The notes under the pieces: model-generated
Seen by the model: only the letters and a program-made list of their open reading frames with translations
Database searches by the model: none
What the model was told of the DNA's origin: nothing
Program-made: the position numbers and the translations under genes
Shown here: piece after piece, positions 44,033 to 56,219 of the stretch
Position numbering within the stretch: the first letter of the stretch is position 1
Layout: every line of letters starts with the position of its first letter
Assembly (NCBI GenBank): GCA_018857735.1
Contig: JABMCL010001972.1
Coordinates: 67,501 to 131,500 of the forward strand
DNA: 64,000 nt
Direction: 5' to 3'
DNA from: Alviniconcha marisindica
Lineage: Eukaryota > Mollusca > Gastropoda > Provannidae

Positions 44033-44279
44033 TGTACTGGTGTGATGCGATGTGTTTTAAATTTTATGTTTATCTGTGTAGCGTGAGTCTTCTGGTGGGC
44101 AGTGCACGATAGGTATGTAATATAATTATATAATATAATTCTTCATCTCTCATCCCTTCCCGATCCCCTCTACCCCCCACCCCCCACTTCACCCCACCCA
44201 CCCACCTTCCCGCTCTTCTCCCCGTCCCTGATAAGCCTTATGGTTTCTGTGGACGTTAAGCACCATGTTTCAATGACGG

Positions 44280-44345
44280 CGTGCCCTTCAGTGGCGTAAG
44301 CTGTTCCGGTCGAGTGGAGCGGAAAATTGCCGGAAAGCGAGACTC
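44280..44345 (+). mobile_element. Foldback right-end remnant
   Basis: CCCTTCAGTGGCGTAAGCTG ... ATTGCCGGAAAGCGAGACTCG. It follows a CTGTGGACGTTAAGCACCATG stretch that resembles the end of the 162-bp element core. Confidence 0.55.
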
Positions 44346-44639
44346 GTAGCGTGCTGTACATGCGTACAGCAGCGCGCGTCGTGCCGCTCGTCCTGCACGC
44401 GGTCCGTCCCACTGAGCCACAGCAGCGCGCTGCAAGCCGCACGTGCTTTGCGTGCAGTGACGTCAGCGGTGGCTCGTGTGCCCTCCACCTGATCACTGCA
44501 ACCTGGCCGTCTGACGTCACAGTGACGTCAGGTGTCAGTCAAATGGATGGAGGGCAGGTATTTTAACCCAGACTGGCGTGTGCAGCCCGCCGGCCTCCTC
44601 TTTATGGTCCGTGTAAGCCGCCAGCGGTTTGGGTTGACA

Positions 44640-44695
44640 GAGAGAGAGGTGGCGAGACTGAGGGGGTGCGGGGGGAGGGGGGGGGGGCGGGGGAG

Positions 44696-44751
<56 letters not shown>

Positions 44752-44872
44752 TTTTTTTTTTATTAACGAGGGTAACGGAATAAGTACAATACTTTTTTTC
44801 ATGCAGCCCTCGGGCAAAAAAATACAACAGACAGACAGACAGAAGGGGGAGAGAGAGGGGGGGAGAGAGAGG

Positions 44873-44931
<59 letters not shown>

Positions 44932-44954
44932 GTGGAGGGAGAGAGAGGGGATTG

Positions 44955-45053
<99 letters not shown>

Positions 45054-45122
45054 TGTGAAGAGAGAGAGAGAGAGAGGCGGAGGTGGGTGGAGAGGATTGA
45101 GAGAGATGGAGAGAGAGGAGAG

Positions 45123-45162
<40 letters not shown>

Positions 45163-45182
45163 AAGAGAGAGAGATGAGAGAG

Positions 45183-45234
<52 letters not shown>

Positions 45235-45271
45235 TGAGAGAGAGAGAGAGAGAGGTGAGAGAGAGAGGATT

Positions 45272-45331
<60 letters not shown>

Positions 45332-45540
45332 TGAAGAGAGAGAGAGAAAGAGAGATGGAGAGAGATTTGAAAAGAGAGAGAGAGATGTGAAGAGAGAGGG
45401 CCGCGTGGGGGTGGGGGGTGGGGGGTGGAGGATGTGAGAGAGAGGTGGCGAGACTGAGAGAGACAGACAGACAGAGGGGTTGCAAGACTGAGTAGGAGAG
45501 AGAAAGAGGTGGCAAGACTGGGGGGAGATGGGGGAAGGGG
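44640..45540. repeat. ~900-bp purine (GA)n-rich tract
   Basis: (GA)n runs broken by GATGTGAAGAGAG, GGGGAGAG and GAGGTGGCGAGACTGAG blocks, the last occurring at both ends of the tract. The 348-351-residue Ser/Leu minus-strand frames are artefacts. Confidence 0.93.
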
Positions 45541-46740
45541 GGCAGCTGACACAAGAAATACGGTGTCTTCGTAGCTTGGCCACAAATGGAGAGCTGACAT
45601 CAAAAATACGGTATCTTCATAACATGACCACAAAGGCAGGGCTGACATCAGAAATACGGTGTCTTCATAGGGCTGACGTCAGACATACGGTGTCACAAAG
45701 GCAAAGCTGACATCAGAAAATTAATACGGTGTCTTTATAGCATGACCACAAATGGAGAGCTGACATCAGAAATACGGTGTCTTAATAGCTTGGCCACCAA
45801 GGCAGATTTGCTGACATCAGAAATACGGTGTCTTCATAGCATGACCACAAATGGAAAGCTGACATCAGAAATACGATGTCTTAATAGCTTGGCCACCAAG
45901 GCAGATTTGCTGACATCAGAAATACGGTGTCTTCATAGCATGACCACAAGTGGGAAAGCTGACATCAGAAATACGATGTCTTAATAGCTTGGCCACCAAG
46001 GCAGATTTGCTGACATCAGAAATGCGGTGTCTTCATAGCATGACCACAAATGGAAAGCTGACATCAGAAATACGATGTCTTAATAGCTTGGCCACCAAGG
46101 CAGATTTGCTGACATCAGAAATACGGTGTCTTCATAGCATGACCACAAATGGAAGCTGACATCAGAAATACGATGTCTTAATAGCTTGGCCACCAAGGCA
46201 GATTTGCTGACATCTGAAATACGGTGTCTTCATAGCATGACCACAAATGGAGAGCTGACATCAGAAATGCGGCGTTTTCACAGCATGACCACAAATGGAG
46301 AGCTGACATCAGAAATACGGTGTTTTCATAGCATGACCACAAATGAAGAGCTGACATCAGAAATACGGCGTTTTCATAGCATGACCACAAATGGAGAGCT
46401 GACATCTGAAATACGGTGTCTTCATAGCATGACTACAAATGGAAAGCTGACATCAGAAATACGATGTCTTAATAGCTTGGTCACAAAGGCAGATTTGCTG
46501 ACATCTGAAATACGGTGTCTTCATATCATGACCACAAATGAAGAGCTGACATCAGAAATACGGTGTTTTCATATCATGACCACAAATGGAGAGCTGACAT
46601 CAGAAATACGGTGTCTTCATATCATGACCACAAATGGAGAGCTGACATCAGAAATACGGTGTTTTCATAGCATGACCACAAATGGAGAGCTGACATCAGA
46701 AATGCGGCGTTTTCATAGCATGACCACAAATGGCGGAGCT
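45541..46740. repeat. 48-bp minisatellite, ~24 copies
   Basis: Unit AGCTGACATCAGAAATACGG plus TGTCTTCATAGCATGACCAC and AAATGGAG. A ~50-bp variant with CTTAATAGCTTGGCCACCAA and GGCAGATTTG alternates to form ~98-bp dimers in the middle third. Because 48 is divisible by three, a 215-codon plus-strand frame of 16-residue repeats (LTSEIRCLHSMTTNGE) stays open; I do not consider it a gene. Confidence 0.93.
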
Positions 46741-46744
46741 GTTG

Positions 46745-47045
46745 TTAGAAACGCGTTTGATTTTCCCACAACAGGCAGAGTGCACGAGTCCACTTGCCGA
46801 TGGTTTCACGGAGTTACGTCAATGGACGGCTGACGCAGCGTCGCTGTTACAGATTCCATGCTTATACCCTTGAGGAGAAACCGACGGCTGCAGATTTGGC
46901 AGATAAAACAGCCAGCCTCCTCCGTCCTCCCTCCCCCCCGCCTTCTCCATCCTCAACCGGCTGTCGTCGGTTGAAAGTCCCAAAAGGTATAATCCGATTC
47001 CGGTGAAAAGTTCAGCAGGGCGGCCTCTTTAATAGTGACTGACGT
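46745..47045. other. Short unique spacer
   Basis: About 300 bp of unique sequence between two minisatellites. Confidence 0.5.
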
Positions 47046-47059
47046 CATTGTTTCCCCTT

Positions 47060-48130
47060 TCCTCCTTACCAGCATGCCCTAGCCTTCTGTGCTCTTTTAA
47101 CAGGGGGGATGTTAAAGGGACAAAGTCTTCGAAATCAGCATGCCCTAGCCTTACGTGCTCTTTTAACAGGGGTGATGTTAAAGGGACAAAGTCTTCGAAA
47201 TCAGCATGCCCTAGCCTTACGTGCTCTTTTAACAGGGGTGATGTTAAAGGGACAAAGTCTTCGAAACAGCATGCCCTAGCCTTACGTGCTCTTTTAACAG
47301 GGGTGATGTTAAAGGGACAAACTTCGAAATCAGCATGCCCTAGCCTTACGTGCTCTTTTAACAGGGGTGATGTTAAAGAGACAAAGCCTTCGAAATCAGC
47401 ATGCCCTAACCTTACGTGCTCTTTTAACAGGGGTGATGTTAAAGGGACAAACTGTTCGAAATCAGCATGCCCTAACCTTATGTGCTCTTTTAACAGGGGT
47501 AATGTTAAAGGGACTAACTTTTCGAAATCAGCATGCCTTAGCTTTATGTGCTTTTTTTTTTAACAGGGGTAATGTTAAAGGGACTAACTCTTCGAAATCA
47601 GCATGCCTTAGCTTTATGTGCTCTTTTAACAGGTGTGATGTTAAAGGGACAAAGTCTTCGAAATCAGCATGCCCTAGCCTTATGTGCTCCTTTAACAGGG
47701 GTACTGTTAAAGGGTCTAACCCTTCAAAACCAGCATGCCGGCCTAGTCTTATGTGCTCTTTTAACAAGGGTAATGTTAAAGGGACTAACTCTTCGAAATC
47801 AGCATACCCTAGCTTTATGTGCTCTTTTAACAGGGGTAATGCTAAAGGGTCTAACTCTTTGAAATCAGCATGCCGGGCTAGTTTTATGTGCTCTTTTAAC
47901 AGGGGTAATGTTAAAGGGACAAACTCTTTGAAATCAGTATACCGGGCTAGTTTTATGTGCTCTTTTAACAGGGGTAATGTGAAAGGGACAAACTCTTAGA
48001 AATCAGCATGCCCAAGCCTTATGTGCTCTTTTAACATGGGTAATGTTAAAGGGACTAACTCTTCGAAATCAGCATGCCCTAGCCTTATGTGCTCTTTTAG
48101 CAGGGGTAATGTTAAATGGACAAACTCTCT
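47060..48130. repeat. 66-bp minisatellite, ~16 copies
   Basis: Unit TCTTCGAAATCAGCATGCCC, TAGCCTTACGTGCTCTTTTA and ACAGGGGTGATGTTAAAGGG with ACAAAG; for example 47125 to 47191. Each unit carries the palindromes TTCGAA and GCATGC and a small hairpin TTAACA-loop-TGTTAA. The 22-codon period keeps frames of 171 and 210 codons open. Confidence 0.93.
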
Positions 48131-48289
48131 GAAAATCTGTGTTTGATGTTTGTGTATGTGTCTTTTTTTAGGGGGTCTTTTTTCTTTTTTCTTTGCACAG
48201 AGATTGGTTTTGTGGATTGACTTGATACAAGGTTTATATACAAGAAGAGGTTTGAAATGTGCGTTGGCTTACGACAGAGTTTGATCGTC

Positions 48290-48482
48290 ACTGAGGTGAC
48301 CCGGTGCGGCTGACAGGATGTTAAAGTCCACTAAGTAACTTTTACGTGCTACTGCGGTAAGACGGGGGATGGAACAGACACCGAAATAAGAGTCAGCACA
48401 GAAAGTTGACCCTAGAGAAGAAAATTCTCCTCCCACCGGGACTCGAACCCGAGACACTTTCGACCGCTGGGCCATCCCCGTT
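48290..48482 (-). mobile_element. SINE family A copy
   Basis: On the minus strand: A-box-like TGGCCCAGCGG, B box GGTTCGAGTCC (48439-48449 on the plus strand), then GGAGAATTTTCTTCTC, CTTTCTGTGCTGACTCTTAT and TTCGGTGTCTGTTCCATCCC. This is the same order as the SINE at 1318. Confidence 0.78.
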
Positions 48483-48564
48483 CCCCAAATGTAGTCTGTT
48501 TTTTTCCTTTGTGGTGGTTATATATTTGTATTTCCTTGGAGCAGTTCCTTTAAGTCAGCAATGA

Positions 48565-48804
48565 CGTAATAATAATGGAAACTTTGTAAAGCGCCTACCG
48601 TGCGGCTCAAAGCACTGAACAAGCATAGTATAGCACACATAATGTACATCGAGATGGAAATGTTATCAGCAATAAAAATGTGTAATTATAAGAAAGAGAG
48701 AAAAAGCTAACGCATAATGTGAACAAGGGTTCAAGCGTAACTATGAAAAAGATGCACACACGCACACACACACACACACACACGCACACACGCACGCACA
48801 CACA

Positions 48805-48897
<93 letters not shown>

Positions 48898-49196
48898 TAC
48901 AGACTGATAGGGGTGATGGACAACGTTGCTTAGCTGAAATATTCTGAGAAGAAAAATGTCTCGAGTATGCTTTTGAAGGAAGAGAGAGTAGCAGAGTGCC
49001 TGACGTCTTGGGGGAGACTGTTCCAGATGTGGGGGCCAGAGTGCGAATAAGTGCGAAAGCCATGGGTTTCGCGGTTGAAGCGTTGGCGTTCGAGCATGCG
49101 TGTGTATGACGGAGAACGGGAAGGACTGTAAAGGCGTAGCAGCTCCGAGAGATAAGAGGGAGCCAGCTGTCTATGCTTACGCAGTAGGCTACACAT
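48565..49196 (-). mobile_element. 5'-truncated LINE: RT C-terminal end and 3' tail
   Basis: The minus-strand frame 49196-48930 encodes [20 protein letters not shown], then [20 protein letters not shown] and [19 protein letters not shown]. This is the typical extreme C-terminus of non-LTR retrotransposon polyproteins (GPHLWNSLP...SLxxFKxxLKTxLF pattern). The 3' UTR contains a long CA/CACG microsatellite (48755-48895) and ends with GTAGGCGCTTTACAAAG and an (ATT)n-like tail near 48570. The catalytic RT core is absent, so it cannot be autonomous. Confidence 0.8.
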
Positions 49197-49382
49197 AAAA
49201 GGCGGTCTGCCTTACATTCGTAACCAGGTCAACGAAGACAGGGAAATACAAACCTCTCAGCTTTGTTGTCGCGGCTGCATCGCTTTCGCAATAAAAACCG
49301 ATGGAAGTACCATTAATAACGCAACTCGATATCGCACCGCAAGTTAAAATGATACACGGTGGTGAAATTTCCGGATTGCAGT

Positions 49383-49529
49383 TGTGTGTGTGTGTGTGTG
49401 TGTGTGTTGTTGTTTTTGTTTTCATGATCGCGTGCCAAGTATGCATGCCGTTTAAATGCGGTAGTGTGTGAGAAGACGAAAGTGCAAACGGGGTGTGCTC
49501 GGTGCACGCGTCGATCGTTTAAAGAGTGT

Positions 49530-49572
<43 letters not shown>

Positions 49573-49735
49573 TGTGGTGTGTGTGCGCGCGCGCGCGTGT
49601 GTGTGTGTATACACGCGCGTGCTTACTTATGGTGTGGTTTGTCCGTGTGTCCGTGTTGGTACCCCTTTTTTTTGCGTTGACGATATCATTATTAGATATA
49701 ATTCTCAGTGTGTGCGTGTGCGTGCGTGTTGGTAA
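49383..49735. repeat. (TG)n microsatellite cluster
   Basis: TG runs at 49383-49408 and 49528-49571, followed by GCGCGC and GTGCGTGC blocks. Confidence 0.92.
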
Positions 49736-49739
49736 CCCT

Positions 49740-51100
49740 TTTTTGCCTTGACGATATGTTGTAAACTCTCTTCAAAACCTTTAGTTACGAATAATTTACT
49801 TATGTATTATTGTACATACACACACACACACACACACACACACGCATCCTTCAAAGACAGTAAAAAGCACACGGTTTGTTATTTATTTAAACTATGGCAG
49901 AGACCTCTGGCCCCTGAACTTTATTTACCTTCATCGTGTAGTCATGGTGACTAGATACTGCACACAACATGAACAAAGTCACAAGATCAAGGTCAAGGTC
50001 GGGGGGGACTAACAAGGTGAAGGACGTACAAAAAAAAAAAAAAATACAAAAAAAACAACTGAGGGCACAGTCCACAGTGATATTTTGAAGTTCCGAGTCG
50101 AGAAACAGCTCAACATTATCTTTACATGTAGTCTCACTTTGCCGCAGGCTACAAAGACTATTGTATATATATGTACACAATCTATGGCTATTAAGCACCA
50201 TAGTGCTATAGTACAGACAGGTCCCCGGTACTATAGGACTACAGAGCATCCACAAGCACCGTTGTAGCAAACGCGTCATACGTGATGCGTCATCCGTTGG
50301 TCGTCACAATGAGAGTTCAAAGCACTTCATTTATTGTACACAAGCAACCATCCCACGTGACACATGGCAACCAATCAACAAAGAGATAGTGGGGGGGGGG
50401 CGACGGGTTCAAGGTCGGAGGTACCAACTTTGTAACTATGGCAACAAGGACAGTACATACCCCCCCCCCTCCCCCCCCAACCCAACCTCCCTCCCCCACC
50501 CCCCCAATCCCCCCGCCCCTCTCCCTTTTGTGTTGACATGTGGCAACAGCAGGACACGGTGACCTTGTCGCCCACACGTCTTCCAAACAAACCATCGATT
50601 ACACTCGCATGCGGCAAGTTCACAAACAAACGACACTGTTTTCCACATAGATCCACAGTGCGGACCCGTTACCTGATACCATTGATTATCCGGAGCAATG
50701 CTATTTACCATTCGTTATCAAAGAACGTACGTCACATTCAACATGGCGCCATTCCCACCCTTGCGTAAGTGAAAGGTTGTCCCTCAGACTACCCCGTCAG
50801 CTGTACAATAATATAATAATAATAATAATAAAAGGTTGGGGGGGGGGGGGGTGAAATTTCACAAAGTAGTGGCTTAAATCGATTGTTGTTGGCAAATTAA
50901 GCTAAGTTAATGTACTGAGTGCACGCAAGGGCACATGTACGTAACATCACTTACGTCAACAATTACTTAACAGAGAAAAACACCTCTCTCTCATCACTTA
51001 TGTCAACAACTACTTAACAGAGAAAAACACCTCTCTCTCTCTCTCTTTCACGCGCGCGCGCGCGCACACAAAATGACAGACATCCGACCTCTGAAGTACA
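49740..51100. other. Intergenic sequence, no gene recognised
   Basis: (CA)n at 49816-49842, an A run at 50030, G and C runs at 50390 and 50461-50520, and an ATA-rich patch at 50810. No frame has a recognisable motif. Confidence 0.45.
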
Positions 51101-51109
51101 ATGAACACT

Positions 51110-51113
51110 AGAC

Positions 51114-51164
<51 letters not shown>

Positions 51165-51178
51165 CACACACACACACA
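51110..51178. repeat. (CA)n microsatellite
   Basis: CA run with one GC interruption. Confidence 0.95.
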
Positions 51179-51564
51179 CTTAAAAAAAAAAAAAATGCTC
51201 ACATATTTCACAGACTATTAACAACGGCGAGATCAGGACAGAGATTTGATCTGAGAGTTGACGGCTGCACGCAGAACACACTACACGAATTTGACATGGT
51301 CGTAACAACAACGACACAGGTCGGACGGCGGCTATGAAGTATAGAATGCTTGCGCTCTTTGCGTCAGTCACCGGGCGGATAGACACTGACGTGTAAACAC
51401 TCGTGCTTATTCACACGAATACGGATAGACACTGACGTGTAAGTCTTGCTTATTCACACGAGTAACTATCAGTAATGCTATTATCGTGTGTGAGTTTTTA
51501 AATAAAAAGCAAAAAAAAAGCACACAAAAAGCATCGGGTTGATTCAAAAGACATTGTGTGAATA

Positions 51565-51935
51565 AAGACAGGACTCACACGACTGAGCACGCAGAAAGAC
51601 ACTAGTCACACGACTGTGTTATACGCAGAAAGACACTAGTCACACGACTGTGTTATACGCAGAAAGACACTAGTCACACGACTGTGTTACACGCAGAAAG
51701 ACACTAGTCACACGACTGTGTTATACGCAGAAAGACACTAGTCACGCGACTGTGTTACACGCAGAAAGACACTAGTCACACGACCGTGTTATACGCAGAA
51801 AGACACTAGTCACACGACTGTGTTACACGCAGAAAGACACTAGTCACACGACAGTGTTATACGCAGAAAGACACTAGCCACACGACAGTGTTATACGCAG
51901 AAAGACACTAATCATACGACCGTATTAGACATTGT
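51565..51935. repeat. 34-bp minisatellite, ~10 copies
   Basis: Unit ACTAGTCACACGACTGTGTT plus ATACGCAGAAAGAC, regular at 34 bp (51601, 51635). The TATACGC and TACACGC variants roughly alternate. Confidence 0.95.
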
Positions 51936-51939
51936 ATTT

Positions 51940-52340
51940 ATGGCAGAAAGACAACAAACAGAGCAGGCTTCAATTTCACAAAGAACGCCAGTTCCTCATT
52001 CAGCAAAGCAGGGCGAGGGCTTATTAACGCCAAAACTTCCCTTGTACCCAAGGCCTAACTCGCGGTGTTCCACAGACCGAACAAGACAGCAGAGCATGTT
52101 TAACATGGACGGCAGTGCAGGTGAACCTGAACGTCGGTTATTATCTTCGCCTTATTTTCTGTACTCGCTTGGTGCATCCTCCCCTTATGTTCTGGAGACA
52201 CTTGATTCACTCTCGCCTTATTTTCTATTCTATTAATTAAACAAATAATGCCCCCCCCCCCCCCCCGCTGTCTTGTGTCGATCACTAGGGACCGAAACAG
52301 CTGCTGGTAGGGTCTACCTGAGTGATTTTCTTTTCTTTCT

Positions 52341-52414
<74 letters not shown>

Positions 52415-53275
52415 TTTGCTGGTGAATTACGTCTTTAGGCCTTAAATCATCAAGCAGTTATCACATTTGTCATCAAAATGTCAAAAACTGGACTTAACCC
52501 TTTCACTGCCGTGCTTGCCTCACCGTCACTCGAAAAACGACCTGCAGAAGCGCCAAATCTGAAACGATTAAGGCTTTTTTCCCCCTCTTGACCCGAGCAC
52601 GTGAAACGACTTCTACCGAAATGCACAGCATTTAAAGCAGAGTCGTTACAGGCCCACCAAATCTGCTGTTCGCAGGAGTGCCTGTGTGCGCTTTTCAGCC
52701 CGGAACACTAACGAGCTGGGGCAGTTGAGGGGTTAAAGTCACCCGCCCTGGAGTAGAGAGAAGACGTTATGATGTTGCATGAAATGACCGCGCGACGTTC
52801 GGCCGAATAAAATGTGCCCCTGCAGAACCTCGGCACGTCGTACGCCCTTGTCCAACTGATCACCACGAAAGATTTCCGGAAGTTTGGCCTAGTCTAAACC
52901 CCCGCTGCTATGGAAAATGGCCGAATCTTTCTGGGCCGTTTTCTCAAAAATGGCGGCCCTGAGGCGTAGCGACTTTGAACAGCCACAACTTCAATAGTTC
53001 TCTTACCATAGTTTGCAGTTCTGGTATACCTGTTGCCGCTCTCTGAGCGGCAGGAGATTCTGACCCGCACTGCAGTTTCCATTGTAAGTTCTCAGCGTTA
53101 ACATTAAAATCTATCACCTGCATATCCACGTAACCACACGGTAATCTAAAGAAGAAGAAGAAGAAGACATTTACCAACAAAAAACAACAACAACAAAAAT
53201 GAATGGTTGACGCAGTCGACGTATTCGTAGCTACACGCATACACACACCCTCTCTCTCTCTCTCGCTCGCTTGCT
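51940..53275. other. Intergenic sequence with (TG)n, no gene recognised
   Basis: C run at 52250-52266 and (TG)n at 52344-52412, otherwise unique. Frames at 51940-52236 and 52944-53285 lack motifs. Confidence 0.45.
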
Positions 53276-53280
53276 CTAAT

Positions 53281-53339
53281 TCCAAGCACAGGTTTACGAC
53301 ATCCTGTCGGCGGAAGGTGCCAAAATGCGATCTTCGGAG
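53281..53339. mobile_element. Short palindromic foldback derivative
   Basis: TCCAAGCACAGGTTTACGAC ATCC joined to GGCGGAAGGTGCCAAAATGC and GATCTTCGGA: both foldback ends with no interior. Confidence 0.6.
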
Positions 53340-53569
53340 CCTCTCTCTCTCTCTTTCAGCAAACTGAGCTCTCGGCTAATGTACTAAAGTCCAATTTACA
53401 GAAGGAGCAAAATGATCGTGTTCGCATTGCCGTCGACCTGCTTTCACTTTTTGAAATCGAACGGCCCCTGCTACTATTCCCCAAAAAAAACCCCGAACCA
53501 ACGCGGCCTTGACCCCGGTGTTCGGAGGTCATGATGACGGTGGGACAGCAAGACAGAGTATCGCACTGC

Positions 53570-53978
53570 GAGCATCGCTTTCCGACACCTTCCTCCAAAC
53601 TCCGAGCATCGCTTTCCGACACCTTCCTCCAAACTCTGCCAGAATTGGTTACGCCACTGAAGGGGCACTCTTTAATCTCCACGCAGCTGTCCACCGACGC
53701 GGTCAGCGCCCTCCGAAAGGTTTGGGTACTGATAAGACTGTGGAAGCAGCCTAGCGCCCAAGCACGCACGTAAACCTACCCCGGGTAAAAAAAAAAAGAG
53801 TTCCGTCTCGATTCAAACGACTTTGGTTTTATTTGAGCTGGCGTAAGCACCATGGTCAGTTATAAAACAGACGTCTGATGTAATCCGAGTTGCTTGGAAC
53901 AAACTTACTACTGCTTAGTTATGGCGTAACTAAATACGGCAGTGGTTGAAGGAAGGATGTCGTAAACCAGTGCTTGGA
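53570..53978 (-). mobile_element. Foldback element, inverted copy with duplicated end
   Basis: The terminal segment GAGCATCGCTTTCCGACACC TTCCTCCAAACTC is present twice (53570 and 53603). The rest matches 43299-43727 in reverse orientation, including CCCCGGGTAAAAAAA (53777), CGTAAGCACCATGGTCAG and CGTAAACCAGTGCTTGGA at 53978. Confidence 0.7.
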
Positions 53979-53984
53979 GTTTGC

Positions 53985-54526
53985 TTAAGACTGTGGACGC
54001 AACATAGCGCCCACAGCTCAGGGGCTGTGTGAAAGTCGAGGTGGCCGTCCTGGGCTCCCATCCCTAATAAGCGTACGGTTTCTGTGGACGTAAAGCAACT
54101 CTTCCCATCCCTAATAGGCGTTCGGTTTCTGTGGACATAAAGCAACTCTTCCCATCCCTAATAAGCGTTCGGTTTCTGTGAACGTAAAGCAACTCTTCCC
54201 ATCCCTAATAAGCGATCGGTTTCTGTGCAACTCTTCAACACAGCGCCCAAGCACGCAAGTAAACATGAGACGCATCCGCCCCGGGTAAAAAAAAAAAAAC
54301 GTTCCGTCTAATTCGAACGATTTTGGTTTTATTTGTGCTGGCGCAAGCAACGTGGTCAGTTACCAAAGAAATGTCTGATGTAATCCGAGTTGTTTGTTAC
54401 AAACTTACTGCCAATTCAGCATCATCGAAAAACTGTTATGTTCGTTAGCTGGCTGTTTTTCGAGACCTATGGCGTAATCAGCTATGGCGGTGGTTGGAGG
54501 AAGGATGTCGTAAACCAGTGCTTGGA
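53985..54526 (-). mobile_element. Foldback element copy 3, interrupted
   Basis: AGACTGTGGACGCAACATAG (53989 on) and GCGCCCAAGCACGCAAGTAA (54243 on) to GTGCTTGGA (54526) match the copy at 53720-53978. A 222-bp insertion carrying the 162-bp element core separates the halves. Confidence 0.65.
54014..54235 (+). mobile_element. 162-bp-family insertion with 47-bp tandem expansion
   Basis: Starts CAGCTCAGGGGCTGTGTGAA, then GTCGAGGTGGCCGTCCTGGG. The core CCCATCCCTAATAAGCGTAC, GGTTTCTGTGGACGTAAAGC and AACTCTT is repeated about four times at 47 bp. It is flanked by a 14-bp direct repeat CAACAYAGCGCCCA (54000-54013 and 54236-54249; one mismatch). Confidence 0.7.
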
Positions 54527-54529
54527 GTC

Positions 54530-54967
54530 TGACTGAGAGGGATGGGGGGAAAATACATTTTAAACGGCAATGAAATGATTCGTTCTATTAACAACTGCGG
54601 CTCAAAGGTACGACATAGCTCCAGACACAAACGCCCAACTAACAACAATAACAACAACAACAACAAAGCCACAACAATCAGTGTAACATGCAGGAAGAGC
54701 TCCTCCAATAATTGAACATTATGCTTCACATTTCGTTTAAAAGACAAAATGAAACAATAAACAAAACAAAAAATCACTTTCACATATTTATCCTCATAAC
54801 CTCCAACCTTAAGGAGGTCGCAACACTCCCGATCATAACTGTAAATTTAAGCGTAGTATTTAAACCATGTACAAGATCTAAAAAAAAAATTGTTTAAACG
54901 CAGTAAACAAAGGGAACATCGCATGTTTCTACACACACACACACACATTATATGCACACACAACACA

Positions 54968-55013
<46 letters not shown>

Positions 55014-55897
55014 CACACTGCAGCATGCACATTTTACCGACACTTATACTAATAACAGACTTGTCAGTCTTGTAAGAGTTTTGTCGGCCTTGTCACTGCC
55101 TCTGTGCCTGTGCGGCTGTTGTGCTTTTCCTTGTTGTCAGCAGTGAGTTGCACTCACCCGCGTGCACCTAGCGCGTTATGACGCATTTTTTGATCATGAC
55201 GTCTTTGGCAGTTCACAGTATTATTGTTTAGTTCCTGTAAGTTTTGATAAACTTGGCAACACATCTGGATGAATCTGATGCTTGGAAAAGATCAAACAAA
55301 ACTGTGAAAGATGAAACAAAAATGTGGCATACAAAAACAACAACAAAACAACAACAACAAAATGATGTGAAAACAAATGACAACAAAGCCCGGAAGCGAA
55401 GTTTTGACGACGTTTCAAAACCCAGTGACCACAAACAGACAGATTCCTGTTAGCTGTATACAGAAAACACGAATCAAATTTAAACCAACGATATTTTTGT
55501 TACCAGTGGCAGCATTAGCCATGCGGTCCACATAAATCTGACAACATTCTCGTGACGGAGAGCAGTGATGTTGCGTCAATGAACAATTGATGAATACATG
55601 AATATTATTGGCGTCATCATATGTATTGTATAGAATACAATCAGTTATGTCTATGACTGGGCTCCAATCTTCTGAAGCGTCACATCAACAGCGCATTTAT
55701 GCAAACCCCCCTCCCCACCCCTTCTCATATACCCCAAAATACACTGCAGAGCTCGACTAAAAATGGCACTCAAATTTTGGTCTATAAACTTGCAGCACAC
55801 GCGCGCGCGCGCGCACACACACACACAAATTCTGTCCTCCCTCCCTCCCTCTCTCACACACACACACACACTCTCTCTCTCTGGTTAGACTAATTTG

Positions 55898-55961
<64 letters not shown>

Positions 55962-56215
55962 CACTAAAGAAACTTGCAGTCTGAACCAAAGAAGCCACGG
56001 TTTCCCGCGAAATGGCAAGAGAATTGTATGGTTGGCTAAACGTGCCAAGCGCTGGGCACTTTTGGAAGCCTCTGAACGCCATATGTCACACACTTCACTT
56101 GCAGTACTGCCTAAAATCTCTGACGCTGGCACTGCCAACGACGAGGAACATAAGCATGCAGACATAAGCGCAGTGACAACAGCGTATTATCGAGACACTA
56201 AAGTAAACAGAAGGT
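54530..56215. other. Intergenic sequence with microsatellites, no gene recognised
   Basis: (CA)n at 54926-55012, CG/CA runs at 55800-55870 and (CA)n at 55893-55960, otherwise unique. A short AACAAC-rich frame at 55244-55453 has no motif. Confidence 0.5.
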
Positions 56216-56219
56216 TTCA

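Noticed and set aside
44528..45648. Ser/Leu-rich minus-strand frames of about 350 codons
   Set aside because: Derived from the (GA)n tract.
48930..49196. An independent small host gene
   Set aside because: The peptide is the characteristic C-terminal end of LINE polyproteins and is followed by a LINE-type 3' tail.
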